From Alteromonas aestuariivivens (GTDB lineage: Bacteria > Pseudomonadota > Gammaproteobacteria > Enterobacterales > Alteromonadaceae): DNA of 64,000 nucleotides. Position numbers and translations under genes: made by a program. Under the pieces are notes generated by a model. That model saw only the letters and a program-made list of their open reading frames with translations, was not told the DNA's origin and made no database searches. This document shows positions 37,573 to 49,100 of this stretch, in pieces. The DNA lies in the NCBI RefSeq assembly GCF_003367475.1, contig NZ_QRHA01000009.1:1-64000 (forward strand), written 5' to 3'. How positions within the stretch are numbered: the first letter of the stretch is position 1; each line of letters opens with the position of its first letter.

Positions 37573-39462
37573 CTACCCAACCAAGCCCTTCGCCTGCATG
37601 ATGGCTTCGATTTCCGCCACGCTGGCTGGATCATCGATGGTGGAAGGCACGGATACCGATTGATTGTCAGCGATCTGCCTGAGCAATTTACGTAAAATTT
37701 TACCTGATCGGGTCTTTGGCAGTCTGCTGACTACAATGGCCCTCTGAAAGCACGCAATGGGCCCAATGGATTGCCGCACTAAACTCACTAACTGTGTTTG
37801 CAGACGGTCTTCATCTATCTCAATTCCATCTTTGAGCAACACCAGCCCAACCGGAACCTGACCCTTTACGCTGTCCTTTACCGCAATCACGCTGCACTCG
37901 GCCACCGCCGGGTGTGATGCCAGCACTTCCTCCATTTCACCGGTTGAAAGCCGGTGCCCGGCAACATTAATCACATCATCGGTGCGCCCCATTATGAATA
38001 CGTAACCGTCTTCATCAATGTAGCCACCGTCTCCCGAGCAATAATAACCCGGAAACTGGGCAAGGTACCCAGCCCTGAAACGCTCAAAGTCCCCCCATAT
38101 GCTGGGCAGACAACCAGGCGGCAACGGCAGTTTGAGGGCAATCACACCCTGCATTCCCGCCCTGACAGGCTCTCCGGTTTCATTCAACACCTGCACATTG
38201 AAACCGGGTACCGGCACCGTTGAAGACCCGGGTTTGGCGGGTTTGGGTTCAATGCCCATCAGGTTGGCACAAATGGCCCAGCCGGTTTCCGTCTGCCACC
38301 AGTGATCCACCACAGGAACACCTGCCTTTTCCCTGGCCCACTGATAGGTGGGCGGGTCGAGTCGTTCACCGGCCATAAACAGTGTCTGCAGTGAAGAGAG
38401 ATCGTAATTGAGGATTTTCTCACCTTCCGGATCTTCTTTGCGAATTGCCCGAAATGCCGTTGGGGCCGCGAACAGAGCCCGGATTTGATATTCTTCCACC
38501 ATTCGCCAGAATGCACCGGCATCAGGTGTACGCACTGGCTTGCCTTCGTATACCACCGTAGTGCATCCATGCAGCAATGGGCCGTATACGATATATGAAT
38601 GGCCCACGACCCACCCAACATCCGAAGCAGCCCAGAACACGTCGCCAGGCTGCATGTTGTAAACAGCCTGCATGGAATATTTTAACGCTACAGCATGCCC
38701 GCCATTTTCCCTGACTACCCCCTTCGGCTTGCCGGTGGTGCCGGAGGTATACAGAATATAAAGAGGATCTGAACCTTTCACCGCAACACAGGCCGCCGGA
38801 GTTGCCTTTTCCATCAACTCATCCCAGTCACTGTCGCGCTCCGATTCAAGGGCAACACGAAGCTGTTCGCGCTGATAAACAATACAACTACCGGGTTTGT
38901 GGCTCGATAATGAGAGAGCTCTGTCCACCAGCGGTTTGTATTCGATGATTCTGGACACTTCAATGCCGCAGGACGCAAACACCACCACTTTGGGTTTTGC
39001 ATCATCAATACGCACTGCCAGTTCATTTGGCGCAAAGCCGCCAAACACCACCGAATGCACAGCCCCTAAACGCGCAACGGCCAGCATGGCAATGACCGCC
39101 TGGGGTATCATCGGCATATAAATAACAACCCGATCGCCTTTCTCAACCCCCTTGCTTTTTAACACTCCGGCAAAGGTCGCGACCAGTGCGCGAAGTTCGA
39201 GGTAGGTGTATTTCTGTCTGGTGTTACTGACCGGAGAGTCGTAGATGAGTGCAAGCTGCTCACCACGCCCCTGCTCAATGTGATGATCCAGAGCCATATA
39301 TGCCGTATTCATCTCACCATCAGAAAACCATAGGAAAATTCCGTTTTCATCCTGCCTGAGTGGCGTTTCAGGAAAGCGATACCAGGGCAGAGCCCGGGCT
39401 TTGTCGGTCCAGAAATTTTCCGGTGCTTCGATTGATTGACGATATTCTTGCTCATAGGTCAT
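37573..39462 (-). CDS. prpE: Propionyl-CoA synthetase (propionate-CoA ligase)
   Basis: The 629-aa protein is an acyl-CoA synthetase with the adenylation motif YTSGTTGKPKGVV near residue 235 and the C-terminal catalytic Lys in LPKTRSGKILRKLLR. The long DDVINVAGHRLSTGEMEE segment is typical of acetyl/propionyl-CoA synthetases. Its length fits PrpE rather than Acs (about 650). ATG 39462 is chosen over 39579, which extends past the usual N-terminus. Confidence 0.9.
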   Translation of the reverse strand: MTYEQEYRQSIEAPENFWTDKARALPWYRFPETPLRQDENGIFLWFSDGEMNTAYMALDHHIEQGRGEQLALIYDSPVSNTRQKYTYLELRALVATFAGVLKSKGVEKGDRVVIYMPMIPQAVIAMLAVARLGAVHSVVFGGFAPNELAVRIDDAKPKVVVFASCGIEVSRIIEYKPLVDRALSLSSHKPGSCIVYQREQLRVALESERDSDWDELMEKATPAACVAVKGSDPLYILYTSGTTGKPKGVVRENGGHAVALKYSMQAVYNMQPGDVFWAASDVGWVVGHSYIVYGPLLHGCTTVVYEGKPVRTPDAGAFWRMVEEYQIRALFAAPTAFRAIRKEDPEGEKILNYDLSSLQTLFMAGERLDPPTYQWAREKAGVPVVDHWWQTETGWAICANLMGIEPKPAKPGSSTVPVPGFNVQVLNETGEPVRAGMQGVIALKLPLPPGCLPSIWGDFERFRAGYLAQFPGYYCSGDGGYIDEDGYVFIMGRTDDVINVAGHRLSTGEMEEVLASHPAVAECSVIAVKDSVKGQVPVGLVLLKDGIEIDEDRLQTQLVSLVRQSIGPIACFQRAIVVSRLPKTRSGKILRKLLRQIADNQSVSVPSTIDDPASVAEIEAIMQAKGLVG

Positions 39463-39609
39463 AACCAGGCTCACTATATTCTGTCTCACGTTCAGACAGG
39501 TAGCTTCAACAGGGATCTGCGAACTACAATAAATCAAATCGGGAGCACACTGAGATAAGACTTCAGGCTTATATGCCATGCAAAATTAGTCAGCATACAG
39601 GTCTTCGCT

Positions 39610-40299
39610 TTATCGGCCGTTTCCAGGCTGAAGCAGGAACTGCAGCCCATGCTGCCGCCAGACTACTGCCAGTACAATGGCATGAAGGTTAAGTAGCCCC
39701 ACCAGCCACCATTCCACGGCATTTTCCCAGTACTCGTAATCAGGCCCCAGCCAGGCATCAGCCAGTAATGAAATCATGGCCAGTGCAAGAATCACAATGC
39801 TGAATCTAAGCAGAAAGAGCGAAATTTTACTAACCCTGGGATTTGGGTGATTGCAGAGGGTGGCGGCAACAGTTGCTTCGATAATAAAGGTAAGCCCCAG
39901 GTACAAAATGACTCCACTGCGGCGAACCAGATAGAACCAGTCGCCGCTGTGACCAAGACTCAGGGTGTAGGCTACCATTGCAAGCGCCGCAATCGCGCCC
40001 AAATACCCCAGATGCCCGCGATGCGGCAGTTGCAATGTTTTCAGCCAGTGTTCGTTGAGCCACCAGAATACCGTCAGCAGTACCATCGCGGAAACCATGC
40101 CCCCCTTAAAGATAAAATAGGCCACCCCGTCCCGGCCTGTGGCGCTGATACTGAAACAGCCGGGGCCATAAGGATTACACCATTCCAGAATTCCCTGCCA
40201 ACCAGCAAGCCACGCACACAAATGAATGGTTAGCATGGGCAGAAACGTCGTCAACAGCGCAAACGGTGCCAGCTGCAAAGAGGGATTGTGGTCGGGCAT
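39610..40299 (-). CDS. Polytopic membrane protein, Frag1/DRAM/Sfk1-like
   Basis: This 229-aa protein has six hydrophobic segments. A first loop with CNPYGPGCFSISATGRDGVAYFIF after helix one, and later short loops, resembles bacterial Frag1/DRAM/Sfk1-like proteins. The two Cys in the loop could form a disulphide outside the membrane. Function unknown. It lies 148 bp upstream of prpE on the same strand. Confidence 0.6.
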   Translation of the reverse strand: MPDHNPSLQLAPFALLTTFLPMLTIHLCAWLAGWQGILEWCNPYGPGCFSISATGRDGVAYFIFKGGMVSAMVLLTVFWWLNEHWLKTLQLPHRGHLGYLGAIAALAMVAYTLSLGHSGDWFYLVRRSGVILYLGLTFIIEATVAATLCNHPNPRVSKISLFLLRFSIVILALAMISLLADAWLGPDYEYWENAVEWWLVGLLNLHAIVLAVVWRQHGLQFLLQPGNGR

Positions 40300-40460
40300 G
40301 GTAGCAAACCGTTGCCGGCCTGACTCAGGGAGGGTAAATCAACTATAGTCAATCATTCAGGCTCTGCTCAAACTTAGGCAAAGGTAAGACCATAGTATTT
40401 GTATCGTTCGACGTAAAAGCGTTACTATCGGGTTGTATAACCTGGGACATTGGGGGCATT

Positions 40461-41324
40461 TTGCCATTTATTATTGTTTTAGTCGTGGTAACTGGGCTGA
40501 TGGGTTCGGCCGTTTATGCACAGGAGGCGCCCCTGGATCAACCTGAATACCGTTTTGCGGTTAATGCCCCAGGGTCTTTTCCCTACCTGTTTTACGACAG
40601 CGAACAAAAGCAATACCGGGGTCTGGTACCCGAATTGTTCAAATCACTGGAAATATCCGATGGCGTAAAAGTACGGTTTGTCGATTCCAACCAGGTACGC
40701 AGCGAAGTGTGGCTCGAAAACGGGCAGGCAGACATGCTGCTTGCGCACCCCAAATGGCTCAGGACAGAACAATCCTTTATTTACAGCCTTCCTTTGCTGG
40801 CACACCAAACGTACCTTTACAGCCTGACTCCTTTCAGCGACGATTTTTCGCTGTCAGATCTCAACAACGCATTAATCTGCACGCATGATAAATTTATTTA
40901 TACCGGCCTGACCGAATTGTTTGCCCAAAAACGGTTACAACGGGTCGACTCCAGTAACCAGCAGCGAATTGCCAGCATGCTGCTGCACCAACGCTGCGAT
41001 TATGCGGTGATGAATGATTACAGTGCGATTCAGATTTTTTCATCAAAACAGTCGGTTTGCGACAAGCCTGTTTATCAGTCTCCTTCCCCCACCAGTTCCG
41101 TGCTGCTCTACGTGGTATTACGCCCTGATTTGGCGGCGTTAAAAAACAGGTTTGACCGATTACTAAAAGAAACCCGTCTGACGGATGAGAAAAATAAATG
41201 GCTGGAAAAATTTTCGCCACTGCCCGGGTTTCCGCTTACCCCACAGTGCAGTTTTGAATCCACCATGGCCCCGGCACTAACGGAGCCACTGGCGTCAGAA
41301 GAATCGAATCAGTCTTCTTTATAA
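40461..41324 (+). CDS. Periplasmic solute-binding protein, family 3-like
   Basis: The 287-aa protein has a signal peptide (MPFIIVLVVVTGLMGSAVYA) and an SBP_bac_3-like core (YRFAVNAPGSFPYLFYD, GLVPELFKSLEI, NGQADMLLAHPKW). Four Cys may form disulphides. It has no ABC genes nearby. The start is TTG 40461. Its stop codon overlaps the end of the convergent cytochrome c' gene by 16 bp. Confidence 0.75.
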   Translation: MPFIIVLVVVTGLMGSAVYAQEAPLDQPEYRFAVNAPGSFPYLFYDSEQKQYRGLVPELFKSLEISDGVKVRFVDSNQVRSEVWLENGQADMLLAHPKWLRTEQSFIYSLPLLAHQTYLYSLTPFSDDFSLSDLNNALICTHDKFIYTGLTELFAQKRLQRVDSSNQQRIASMLLHQRCDYAVMNDYSAIQIFSSKQSVCDKPVYQSPSPTSSVLLYVVLRPDLAALKNRFDRLLKETRLTDEKNKWLEKFSPLPGFPLTPQCSFESTMAPALTEPLASEESNQSSL

Positions 41325-41788
41325 TCGTCATGGCAACCTTTACAGGCTGCTCCGACATTGCTGATCGCACCTCGATAAAGGCTCTCATCTCCGCTGGAAG
41401 CTGCGACCTGTAAAGCCGAAGCCGCTTTTTTCAGTTCCCCTATTTTGCTTTCAAACCTGGAGAAGTCCTCCCAAATGGAGTCCTTTGCTTCCGTGTGAAC
41501 ATCGAATTTACGGGTATCGATGCTCAGATAGTCAGACATCATATCGGCCAACTGCTCAATGCGCATGCCGTTGGTCTTCATCACCTGCGCATCGTACGCC
41601 AGTCTGCCTTTTGCCATGGCTCCCAGAGGGCCCATGTTGCTTTTGAGCAAATGGAACAGGGACTCACGGTATTCAACGGCGGCTTCGGCCTGCTTTTGCG
41701 AACTGGCTTCAACTGCCACAGTGGCGGTACTGGCCACAACCGTGGTAGCGGCAATCACCGAAAGCATCGTTTTAACCCGTTTTTGCAT
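41309..41788 (-). CDS. Cytochrome c' (class II cytochrome c)
   Basis: The 159-aa protein has a signal peptide (MQKRVKTMLSVIAATTVVAST) and a C-terminal CKGCHDDY haem-attachment motif at about residue 150, the mark of four-helix cytochrome c'. AGGAGA precedes ATG 41788; the longer frame lacks a signal peptide at its start. Cytochromes c' bind NO and CO. It overlaps the convergent solute-binding gene by 16 bp. Confidence 0.85.
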   Translation of the reverse strand: MQKRVKTMLSVIAATTVVASTATVAVEASSQKQAEAAVEYRESLFHLLKSNMGPLGAMAKGRLAYDAQVMKTNGMRIEQLADMMSDYLSIDTRKFDVHTEAKDSIWEDFSRFESKIGELKKAASALQVAASSGDESLYRGAISNVGAACKGCHDDYKED

Positions 41789-41887
41789 TTTTGATTCTCC
41801 TTGTAAATGGGCTTGTACGCATGATGGGCGCATCCAGTTTACCCATACTTTCGAACTCATCGCATCTTTTTCAGGCTCCTGATACGA

Positions 41888-41910
41888 CAAGCCCTCCAAA
41901 AGGAGGGCTC
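41888..41910 (-). terminator. Hairpin downstream of dnaJ
   Basis: GAGCCCTCC-TTTT-GGAGGGCTTG forms a strong stem on the minus strand 35 bases after the dnaJ stop. No long T-run follows. Confidence 0.5.
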
Positions 41911-41943
41911 AGTTACCGTAATTCAGCCGTATTGTTAGGCGCA

Positions 41944-43074
41944 TTAATTGGTCAGATCATCAAAGAACTTCTTCACGCCATCAAAGAAGCCCTGTTCTTT
42001 GGGGCGATGTTTGGCTTTATCACTGCCGCCCATTGAATCCTCAAATTCTTTGAGCAATTCCTTTTGACGGGCAGAAAGATTAACCGGAGTCTCAACCACC
42101 ACTTTACACAACAGGTCGCCCACGGCACCGCTACGCACCGACTTCACACCCTTGCCACGTAAACGGAACATGCGGCCGGTTTGAGTTTCCGGGCTGATTT
42201 TCAGCTTCACCTTGCCATCGAGAGTGGGTACCTGCAATTCCCCTCCCAGGGCTGCGGTGCTGAAACTCAGCGGCACTTCGCAATAAAGGTTATTGCTGTC
42301 ACGAGTGAAAATCTTGTGTTCCCGCACGTGAACCTGAACGTACAGATCACCCGCTGGTGCACCGTTTTCACCCGCTTCACCTTCTCCGCTCAAACGAATG
42401 CGATCACCGGTATCCACACCGGCCGGTATTTTAACCGACAGGGTTTTGGTCTTCTCAACCCGCCCCTGGCCACGACAGCTGGTGCAGGGATCGCTGATAA
42501 TCTTTCCTTTACCCGAACAGGTCGGGCACGTTTGCTGAACCGCAAAAAAGCCCTGGCGCATCTGCACCTGGCCGTTGCCGTGACAAGTTGGGCAAGTAGT
42601 AGGCGAAGAACCTTTCTTGGCACCGGAACCGTGACAGGGTTCACACTCCACCAGTGTTGGTACACGAATTTCCACTTCTTTGCCGCGGACCGCCTCTTCC
42701 AGGCTCAGTTCCAGGTTGTACCTCAGGTCCGAGCCTTGTCTCGCCCGGGACTGACGCCCACGACCACCACCAAATATGTCACCGAATACGTCACCGAAAA
42801 TATCGCCGAAATCTGCGCCACCACCGAATCCGGCTCCACCACGGTTAGGATCAACCCCCGCATGACCGTACTGGTCATAAGCGGCACGTTTCTGCTGATC
42901 CGTCAGCACTTCGTAGGCTTCCTGGATTTCTTTAAATTTTTCTTCCAGCGCTTTATCGCCCTGGGTGCGATCCGGGTGATACTTCATGGCCAGCTTTTTG
43001 TACGCCTTTTTAATTTCGCGTTCGCCGGCACTTTTCTCTACCCCCAGCACTTCGTAGTAGTCACGTTTCGACAT
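41944..43074 (-). CDS. dnaJ: Chaperone DnaJ
   Basis: The 376-aa protein starts [20 protein letters not shown] and has the HPD of the J domain ([11 protein letters not shown]), a Gly/Phe-rich stretch, then four CxxCxGxG zinc repeats ([32 protein letters not shown]) and the C-terminal substrate domain. It stimulates DnaK ATPase. It lies 191 bp downstream of dnaK with a hairpin (GGCGCA...TGCGCC, 43163-43196) between. Confidence 0.97.
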   Translation of the reverse strand: MSKRDYYEVLGVEKSAGEREIKKAYKKLAMKYHPDRTQGDKALEEKFKEIQEAYEVLTDQQKRAAYDQYGHAGVDPNRGGAGFGGGADFGDIFGDVFGDIFGGGRGRQSRARQGSDLRYNLELSLEEAVRGKEVEIRVPTLVECEPCHGSGAKKGSSPTTCPTCHGNGQVQMRQGFFAVQQTCPTCSGKGKIISDPCTSCRGQGRVEKTKTLSVKIPAGVDTGDRIRLSGEGEAGENGAPAGDLYVQVHVREHKIFTRDSNNLYCEVPLSFSTAALGGELQVPTLDGKVKLKISPETQTGRMFRLRGKGVKSVRSGAVGDLLCKVVVETPVNLSARQKELLKEFEDSMGGSDKAKHRPKEQGFFDGVKKFFDDLTN

Positions 43075-43265
43075 ATCGTTTGATTTTCCTACCCGTTACT
43101 TCCTGTGCCCGGCTGTTACCGAACACCTGGCTATTTGATTGTCGCTGTGCCTTTTTTAACACAACAAAGGCGCAACAAGGTTTCCTGCTGCGCCTGCACT
43201 GTCTGACATTTCGAAAATTTTCGGCCCGGAGTTACTTGAATCCGGACCGATTCATCGACCACAGC

Positions 43266-45191
43266 TTATTTTTTGTCGTCGTCTTTCACTTCTTCGAATT
43301 CAGCGTCAACAACGTCGTCATCAGCTTTGGCGCTGCCCTGAGCTTCAGCCCCGGCGTCACCACCAGACTGAGATGCTTTGGCCTGTGCAGCTTCCATCAG
43401 TTTACCGGATGCCTGGATCAACTCCTGGGTCTTGGCTTCGATTTCCGCTTTGTCTTCGCCTTTCACAGCCGCTTCCAAGGCAGATACTGCAGCTTCGATG
43501 GGCGCTTTGTCGTCAGCGCTCAGAGCTTCTCCCACTTCTTCCAGCTGTTTGCGGGTAGCGTGGATCATGCCATCAGCCTGGTTACGCGCCTGAATCAGCT
43601 CTTCAAACTTCTTGTCGGCATCTTTATTCGCTTCCGCATCCGCGACCATTTTTTCGACTTCTTCCTCGCTCAGACCGGAAGACGCCTTGATGGTGATCTT
43701 CTGCTCTTTGCCAGTGTCTTTGTCTTTGGCTGATACGTGCAGGATACCGTCAGCATCAATATCGAAGGTTACTTCGATTTGCGGTACACCGCGGGAAGCC
43801 GGACGAATACCTTCCAGGTTAAACTGGCCAAGAGACTTGTTGCCGTGCGCCTGTTTACGCTCACCCTGCAGCACGTGCACGGTTACCGCAGACTGATTGT
43901 CTTCTGCTGTAGAGAAGGTTTGCGACTTCTTGGTCGGAATCGTGGTGTTCTTCTCAATCAGCACAGTCATCACGCCGCCCATGGTTTCAATACCCAGCGA
44001 CAGAGGCGTTACGTCCAGCAGCAGTACATCTTTAACGTCACCGGCCAGAACACCACCCTGGATTGCAGCACCTACGGCAACCGCTTCATCCGGGTTTACG
44101 TCTTTACGAGGTTCTTTGCCAAAAAACTCGGTCACGTACTTCTGAACCAGTGGCATACGGGTTTGTCCACCCACCAGAATAATGTCGTGAATGTCACTCA
44201 CTGAAAGGTCTGCATCGGCCAGAGCCTGCTTCACCGGCTCCAGTGAGTTTTTCACCATGTCTTCAACCAGAGATTCCAGCTTGGCGCGGGTAACCTTGAT
44301 TGCAAGGTGCTTAGGACCGGAAGCGTCCGCCGTGATATACGGCAGGTTAACTTCAGTCTGCTGTGAGGAAGACAGTTCAATCTTGGCTTTCTCACCGGCT
44401 TCTTTCAGACGCTGCATGGCCAGCGGATCTTTACGCAGGTCAATGCCCTGGTCTTTCTTGAACTCATCGACCAGGTAGTTGATGATGCGGTTATCAAAGT
44501 CTTCACCACCCAGGTGAGTGTCACCATTGGTCGCCAGTACTTCGAAGGTATGCTCACCGTCTACTTCGTCAATTTCGATGATGGAGATGTCGAAGGTACC
44601 GCCACCCAGGTCGTACACGGCAACCACGTTGTCGCCTTTCTTCCTGTCCATACCGTAAGCCAGTGCAGCAGCAGTCGGCTCGTTGATGATACGCTTCACT
44701 TCCAGACCAGCAATACGGCCGGCGTCTTTAGTAGCCTGACGCTGGGAGTCGTTAAAATAAGCCGGTACGGTAATAACCGCAGCGGTCACTTCTTCGCCCA
44801 GATAGTCTTCGGCTGTCTTCTTCATCTTTTTCAGAACTTCAGCAGAAATCTGCGGCGGAGCCATTTTGTTGCCTTTGGCTTCTACCCACGCATCACCATT
44901 ATCGGCCTTGACAATTTTGTAAGGCATGATGTCGATATCGCGCTGAACTTCTTTGTCTTCCCAGCGGCGGCCAATCAAACGCTTGATGGCAAACAGGGTG
45001 TTTTCCGGGTTGGTCACAGCCTGGCGTTTGGCAGACTGCCCTACCAGGGTTTCACCATCGTTGGTGTAAGCAATGATGGAAGGCGTGGTACGATCGCCTT
45101 CAGCGTTTTCAATTACGCGAGGTTTGTCGCCGTCAAGAACTGCGACACATGAATTCGTTGTACCTAAGTCGATACCAATGATTCTACCCAT
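43266..45191 (-). CDS. dnaK: Chaperone DnaK (Hsp70)
   Basis: The 641-aa protein starts [18 protein letters not shown] (phosphate-binding loop), has the nucleotide-binding domain to about residue 385, the substrate domain and an acidic C-terminus ending EEVKDDDKK. It is the central Hsp70, with GrpE upstream and DnaJ downstream on the same strand. Confidence 0.98.
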   Translation of the reverse strand: MGRIIGIDLGTTNSCVAVLDGDKPRVIENAEGDRTTPSIIAYTNDGETLVGQSAKRQAVTNPENTLFAIKRLIGRRWEDKEVQRDIDIMPYKIVKADNGDAWVEAKGNKMAPPQISAEVLKKMKKTAEDYLGEEVTAAVITVPAYFNDSQRQATKDAGRIAGLEVKRIINEPTAAALAYGMDRKKGDNVVAVYDLGGGTFDISIIEIDEVDGEHTFEVLATNGDTHLGGEDFDNRIINYLVDEFKKDQGIDLRKDPLAMQRLKEAGEKAKIELSSSQQTEVNLPYITADASGPKHLAIKVTRAKLESLVEDMVKNSLEPVKQALADADLSVSDIHDIILVGGQTRMPLVQKYVTEFFGKEPRKDVNPDEAVAVGAAIQGGVLAGDVKDVLLLDVTPLSLGIETMGGVMTVLIEKNTTIPTKKSQTFSTAEDNQSAVTVHVLQGERKQAHGNKSLGQFNLEGIRPASRGVPQIEVTFDIDADGILHVSAKDKDTGKEQKITIKASSGLSEEEVEKMVADAEANKDADKKFEELIQARNQADGMIHATRKQLEEVGEALSADDKAPIEAAVSALEAAVKGEDKAEIEAKTQELIQASGKLMEAAQAKASQSGGDAGAEAQGSAKADDDVVDAEFEEVKDDDKK

Positions 45192-45234
45192 TTTGTGTCT
45201 CCAAATAAGTAATCTTTAATTCTGCAAATTTAGT

Positions 45235-45258
45235 GGGGTTATTACCCAGCTATTTCAA
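45235..45258 (-). promoter_or_regulatory. Probable sigma-32 promoter between grpE and dnaK
   Basis: On the minus strand TTGAAA (45253-45258) and CCCC-ACTA (45235-45238 and on) are 14 bases apart. The -10 CCCCACTA differs from CCCCATnT at one core position. Confidence 0.6.
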
Positions 45259-45290
45259 TAGTTTTCAGAAAAATATTCTGCTGTTGGCCA

Positions 45291-45917
45291 TTACGCCTTG
45301 GTGTCCACGCCTTCAGCGGGGGCACGGGAAACCATTACCATTGCCGGGCGCAATAAACGGCCGTTGAGCTCATAGCCTTTTTGCATGACCGCCATGACAG
45401 TGTTTGGCTGATGCTCTGCACTTTCCTGCATAGACATCGCCTGATGCAATTCCGGGTTAAAGCTTTCACCTTGAGGATCAATGGGCTTCATGCCGAACTT
45501 TTCAATAGTGTTGACAAAAGATTTCAGCGTCATCTCAACCCCTTCCAGGAGAGGCTTGACTACTTCGTTGCTGGCATCCCCAACATCCAGGGCACGTTCC
45601 AGGTTGTCAATGACCGGCAACAACTCTCCGGCAAAGCGTTCGAGGGCAAATTTACGCGCCTTTTCCACTTCTGCTTCAGCACGACGACGGGCATTGTCTG
45701 AGTCGGCACGGGCACGCAAGACAGTGTCTTTCTGATCACTGATGGTTGCCTGTGCTTCTGACAACGCCTTTTCCAGTTCGTAAATTCTTTGCGCAGTCTC
45801 GTCCTGAACGTCTGCCTGACCTTCGGCCTGTTCTTCAACTTCTGCCTGCACCTGCTCTTCCACAGCCTCGGTTTGCTGATCTTTTTGTTGCGCCTGCACG
45901 TCGCGCTCTTCGCTCAT
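45291..45917 (-). CDS. grpE: Nucleotide exchange factor GrpE
   Basis: GrpE removes ADP from DnaK. The 208-aa protein has a Gln/Glu-rich N-terminus, a long coiled coil (about 40-110) and the C-terminal GrpE signature [21 protein letters not shown] and [36 protein letters not shown] precedes ATG 45917; an 11-residue longer form lacks a ribosome site. It heads the grpE-dnaK-dnaJ group. Confidence 0.96.
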   Translation of the reverse strand: MSEERDVQAQQKDQQTEAVEEQVQAEVEEQAEGQADVQDETAQRIYELEKALSEAQATISDQKDTVLRARADSDNARRRAEAEVEKARKFALERFAGELLPVIDNLERALDVGDASNEVVKPLLEGVEMTLKSFVNTIEKFGMKPIDPQGESFNPELHQAMSMQESAEHQPNTVMAVMQKGYELNGRLLRPAMVMVSRAPAEGVDTKA

Positions 45918-46036
45918 GCCGTCCTCCAAACTCTGCGATATTTCGGGCAATTATCGGTAATTAATCTGATAAACGAATGGCTTGTTCAGCCCGGGGTTCA
46001 ACGTTCCGGCTGAGCATGATCCGTTCGACTGGGGCT

Positions 46037-46066
46037 ATTAATGGGGGTGCTTTGACCGGCTTCAAG
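46037..46066 (-). promoter_or_regulatory. Sigma-32 promoter of grpE
   Basis: On the minus strand CTTGAAG (46060-46066) and CCCCCATTAAT (46037-46047) are 13 bases apart, close to the RpoH consensus. The grpE start is about 120 bases downstream. Confidence 0.8.
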
Positions 46067-46163
46067 AGTAGCCACACATTTTTTATGTGTTTGCACAGGG
46101 CTCTGGCGAAATCAGACGGATTACGTTAGTGTCGCAACATAAAAGAACCAATAATTTCACCCA

Positions 46164-49100
46164 ATGTTAACCATCTGGACTGTAGGTGGGGTCGTACTGG
46201 CCTACCTGGTATTACTGTTTTTACTCGCATTTTGGGGTGACAAACACCTCAGGGACAATCAGCAACACCCGGTACTTTACAGTCTCGGGCTTGGGGTGCA
46301 CTGCACATCCTGGGCGTTTTTTGGTACCACCACCCAGGCCTCACAATATGGCTGGGCCGCAGTCCCCACCTATGCCGGCATCATATTGGCGATGGCAGTC
46401 GCATTTCCGGTGATGATTAAAATTGCCCGTCTGTGTCAGCAACACAATATCAGCTCACTGGCCGACTTCATCGGTCTGCGTTACCGCAACTCACACATTT
46501 TGGCTGCCCTCATCACCGTGCTTTGCTTTATCGGCGTTACCCCGTACATTGCCCTGCAGCTTGACGCCATTACCGAAAGCATCAACCTGATTTCTCCGGG
46601 CACCGACGCTGGCACCGGCACAGTGGGCTTGTATGTGACCGCGCTGATGGCACTGTTTGCTATTTTGTTTGGTACCCGAACACTTAACCTCACCGACAAG
46701 CATCCCGGGCTGCTGCTGACCATCGCCTTTGAGTCCCTGATCAAGCTGTTTGGACTTGTCACAGTTGGGCTGTTTGTTTGCTACGGCCTGTTTGACGGTG
46801 TGACTGATTTGATTGTGAAAGCCGGGGCGCACCCTGAAGGTCAGAAGTTGCTCAGTGCCGATGCCGCTCCCTGGGTGTATGCCAGCCATGTATTGCTTGG
46901 GGTGTGTTCACTGTTCGTTTTGCCCCGCCAGTTTCACATGAACTTTGTCGAGCTTAACGGAGAAAGTGAACTGCGCACCGCACGCTGGCTGTTGCCGCTG
47001 TATCTGTTGGGTATGACAGTGTTTGTGTTACCCATTGCGCTGGCAGGCAACATTCTGCTGGATACCAGTAAAGTGAGTTCTGACGCCTTTGTCCTGGCCC
47101 TGCCTCTCTACGCCAACAATATGTCTGTTTCCCTGGCGGCATTTATTGGCGGCCTTTCAGCCACCACCAGCATGGTGATTGTGGCCACCCTCGCGCTGGG
47201 GATCATGATTGCCAACAACCTGGTAACCCCTCTGTGGCTCAAAATACGGCTCAAACACCAGTCAGGCACAGCAATGCAGGCCAGCCGTATTCTTACCATC
47301 CGTCGCCTTACCGTACTGGTAGTGTTATCGGTAGCCTATTGGTATCACCTGAATGTCAGCCAATCTGCCCCGCTGGTAAAAAGCGGCATCATTGCCATTG
47401 CGTTACTGGCACAGATGTTCCCTATCCTGCTGTTCGGGCTTTACTGGCGACGCAGCCACAAGCTGGCGGCCCAGGCAGGATTAACGGCCGGCTTTGTTTG
47501 CTGGGTTATCTGGCTGCTCTACCCCAGCCTGATGTCGAGCTACTATTTCAATCCGGCCCCCAGTGACGGCGACCTAGGACTTGGCTTTGTCATAAGCCTG
47601 GCGGCCAACTGTGGCATGTTCCTGCTGGTGAGCTTATTCCTGCCCGCGCCTCAATCTTCCTCTGCTGAAAGTGACCAGGACAATCCACAAAGCCCCCCGG
47701 AACTCGTCGTTCGGGTTAGTGAACTGACCAAACTGACGGCCAGGGTACTTGAGCCGAAAGTGCATCAGGCGCTGATCAATCAACTGTCCGTTCAGCACCA
47801 TAATGGCAAAGGATTTGCCAGCCACGCACTGCTGAGCCGGGTGGAAAATTTGCTTGCCGCCCAGGTCGGCAGCCCCAGCGCCCGAATTCTGCTTACCGCC
47901 ATTTCAGAACCGGGCCAGGACACACTGCCAGAACTGGTGGACTGGGTGGAAGAAGCTTCCCAGTCATTCCAGTTTAACCATGAGGTTTTGCAGTCGTCAG
48001 TACAGAATATTCAGCAAGGGATCAGTGTACTGGACCAACACCTTAACCTGCTGGCCTGGAACGAACGCTATGTCGAGCTTTTCGATTACCCCAGAGGCTT
48101 TCTGAAGGTGGGAATGTCGATTCAGTCTCTGTTGCACTATAACGCCCAGCGTGGCCTGATGGGCAACAAGCAGGACTTTGAGCAGGAAATCAATAAGCGG
48201 GTGCAATATATGCAGCAGGGCAGCCGTTATAAATATGTGCGTAAACAAACCGATGACCGGGTAATTGAACTCAGCGGCAGCCCCCTGCCAGGCGGTGGCT
48301 ATGTGACAACCTACAGTGATATTACCGAGCACATTGCCATTCAGGATGAACTCAAACGGGCCAAAACCGAATTGGAAGAACGGGTTCAAAGGCGCACCGA
48401 AGAACTGCACCAGGCGAAGCTGGAAGCAGACCGGGCCAATGAGAGTAAAACCAAGTTTCTGGCCGCTGCCGGCCATGATCTGATGCAGCCATTCAATGCC
48501 GCTACCCTGTTTGCTGCCATGCTGGAGCAAAAAAATGCAAATTCAGAACTGCACGGGATCACCTCCGGGCTGGTAAATTCACTGGCCAGTGCTGAATCTT
48601 TACTGTCAATGTTACTGGACATGACCAAACTGGACTCAGGTGTACTGGTTCCCCAGCCTGCAAACTTTTGCCTGGATGATGTTCTGGCGCCTCTGGTTAA
48701 GGAATTCTCGGTAATTGCAGAACAAAAGGCACTGCGCCTGCGCTACGTGAAAACCCACATGGTTGTGCACTCTGACAAAAAGCTGCTGCGCAGAATTGCC
48801 CAGAATCTGCTTTCCAACGCCATTCGATATACCCACGATGGTGGTGTACTTGTGGGTGCCCGCCGACGCGGAGTAAATCGGATTGAACTGTGGGTGGTTG
48901 ATACGGGCCCGGGTATTGCCGCTCATCAGCAGAGTGATATTTTTAATGAATTTCATCAGCTTGACCCCAGGCAAAGCAATCAGGGGCTCGGCCTGGGTCT
49001 GACCATAGTAGAGCGGATCAGTAAACTGCTCGACCACCCTGTGGGGTTGTCCTCGCAAGTTAACCAAGGCACGGTGTTCAAAGTAACACTGCCACGCTGC

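Noticed and set aside
42181..43083. Long plus-strand ORF (300 codons) opposite dnaJ
   Set aside because: It is the antisense shadow of dnaJ, with no ribosome site or domain.
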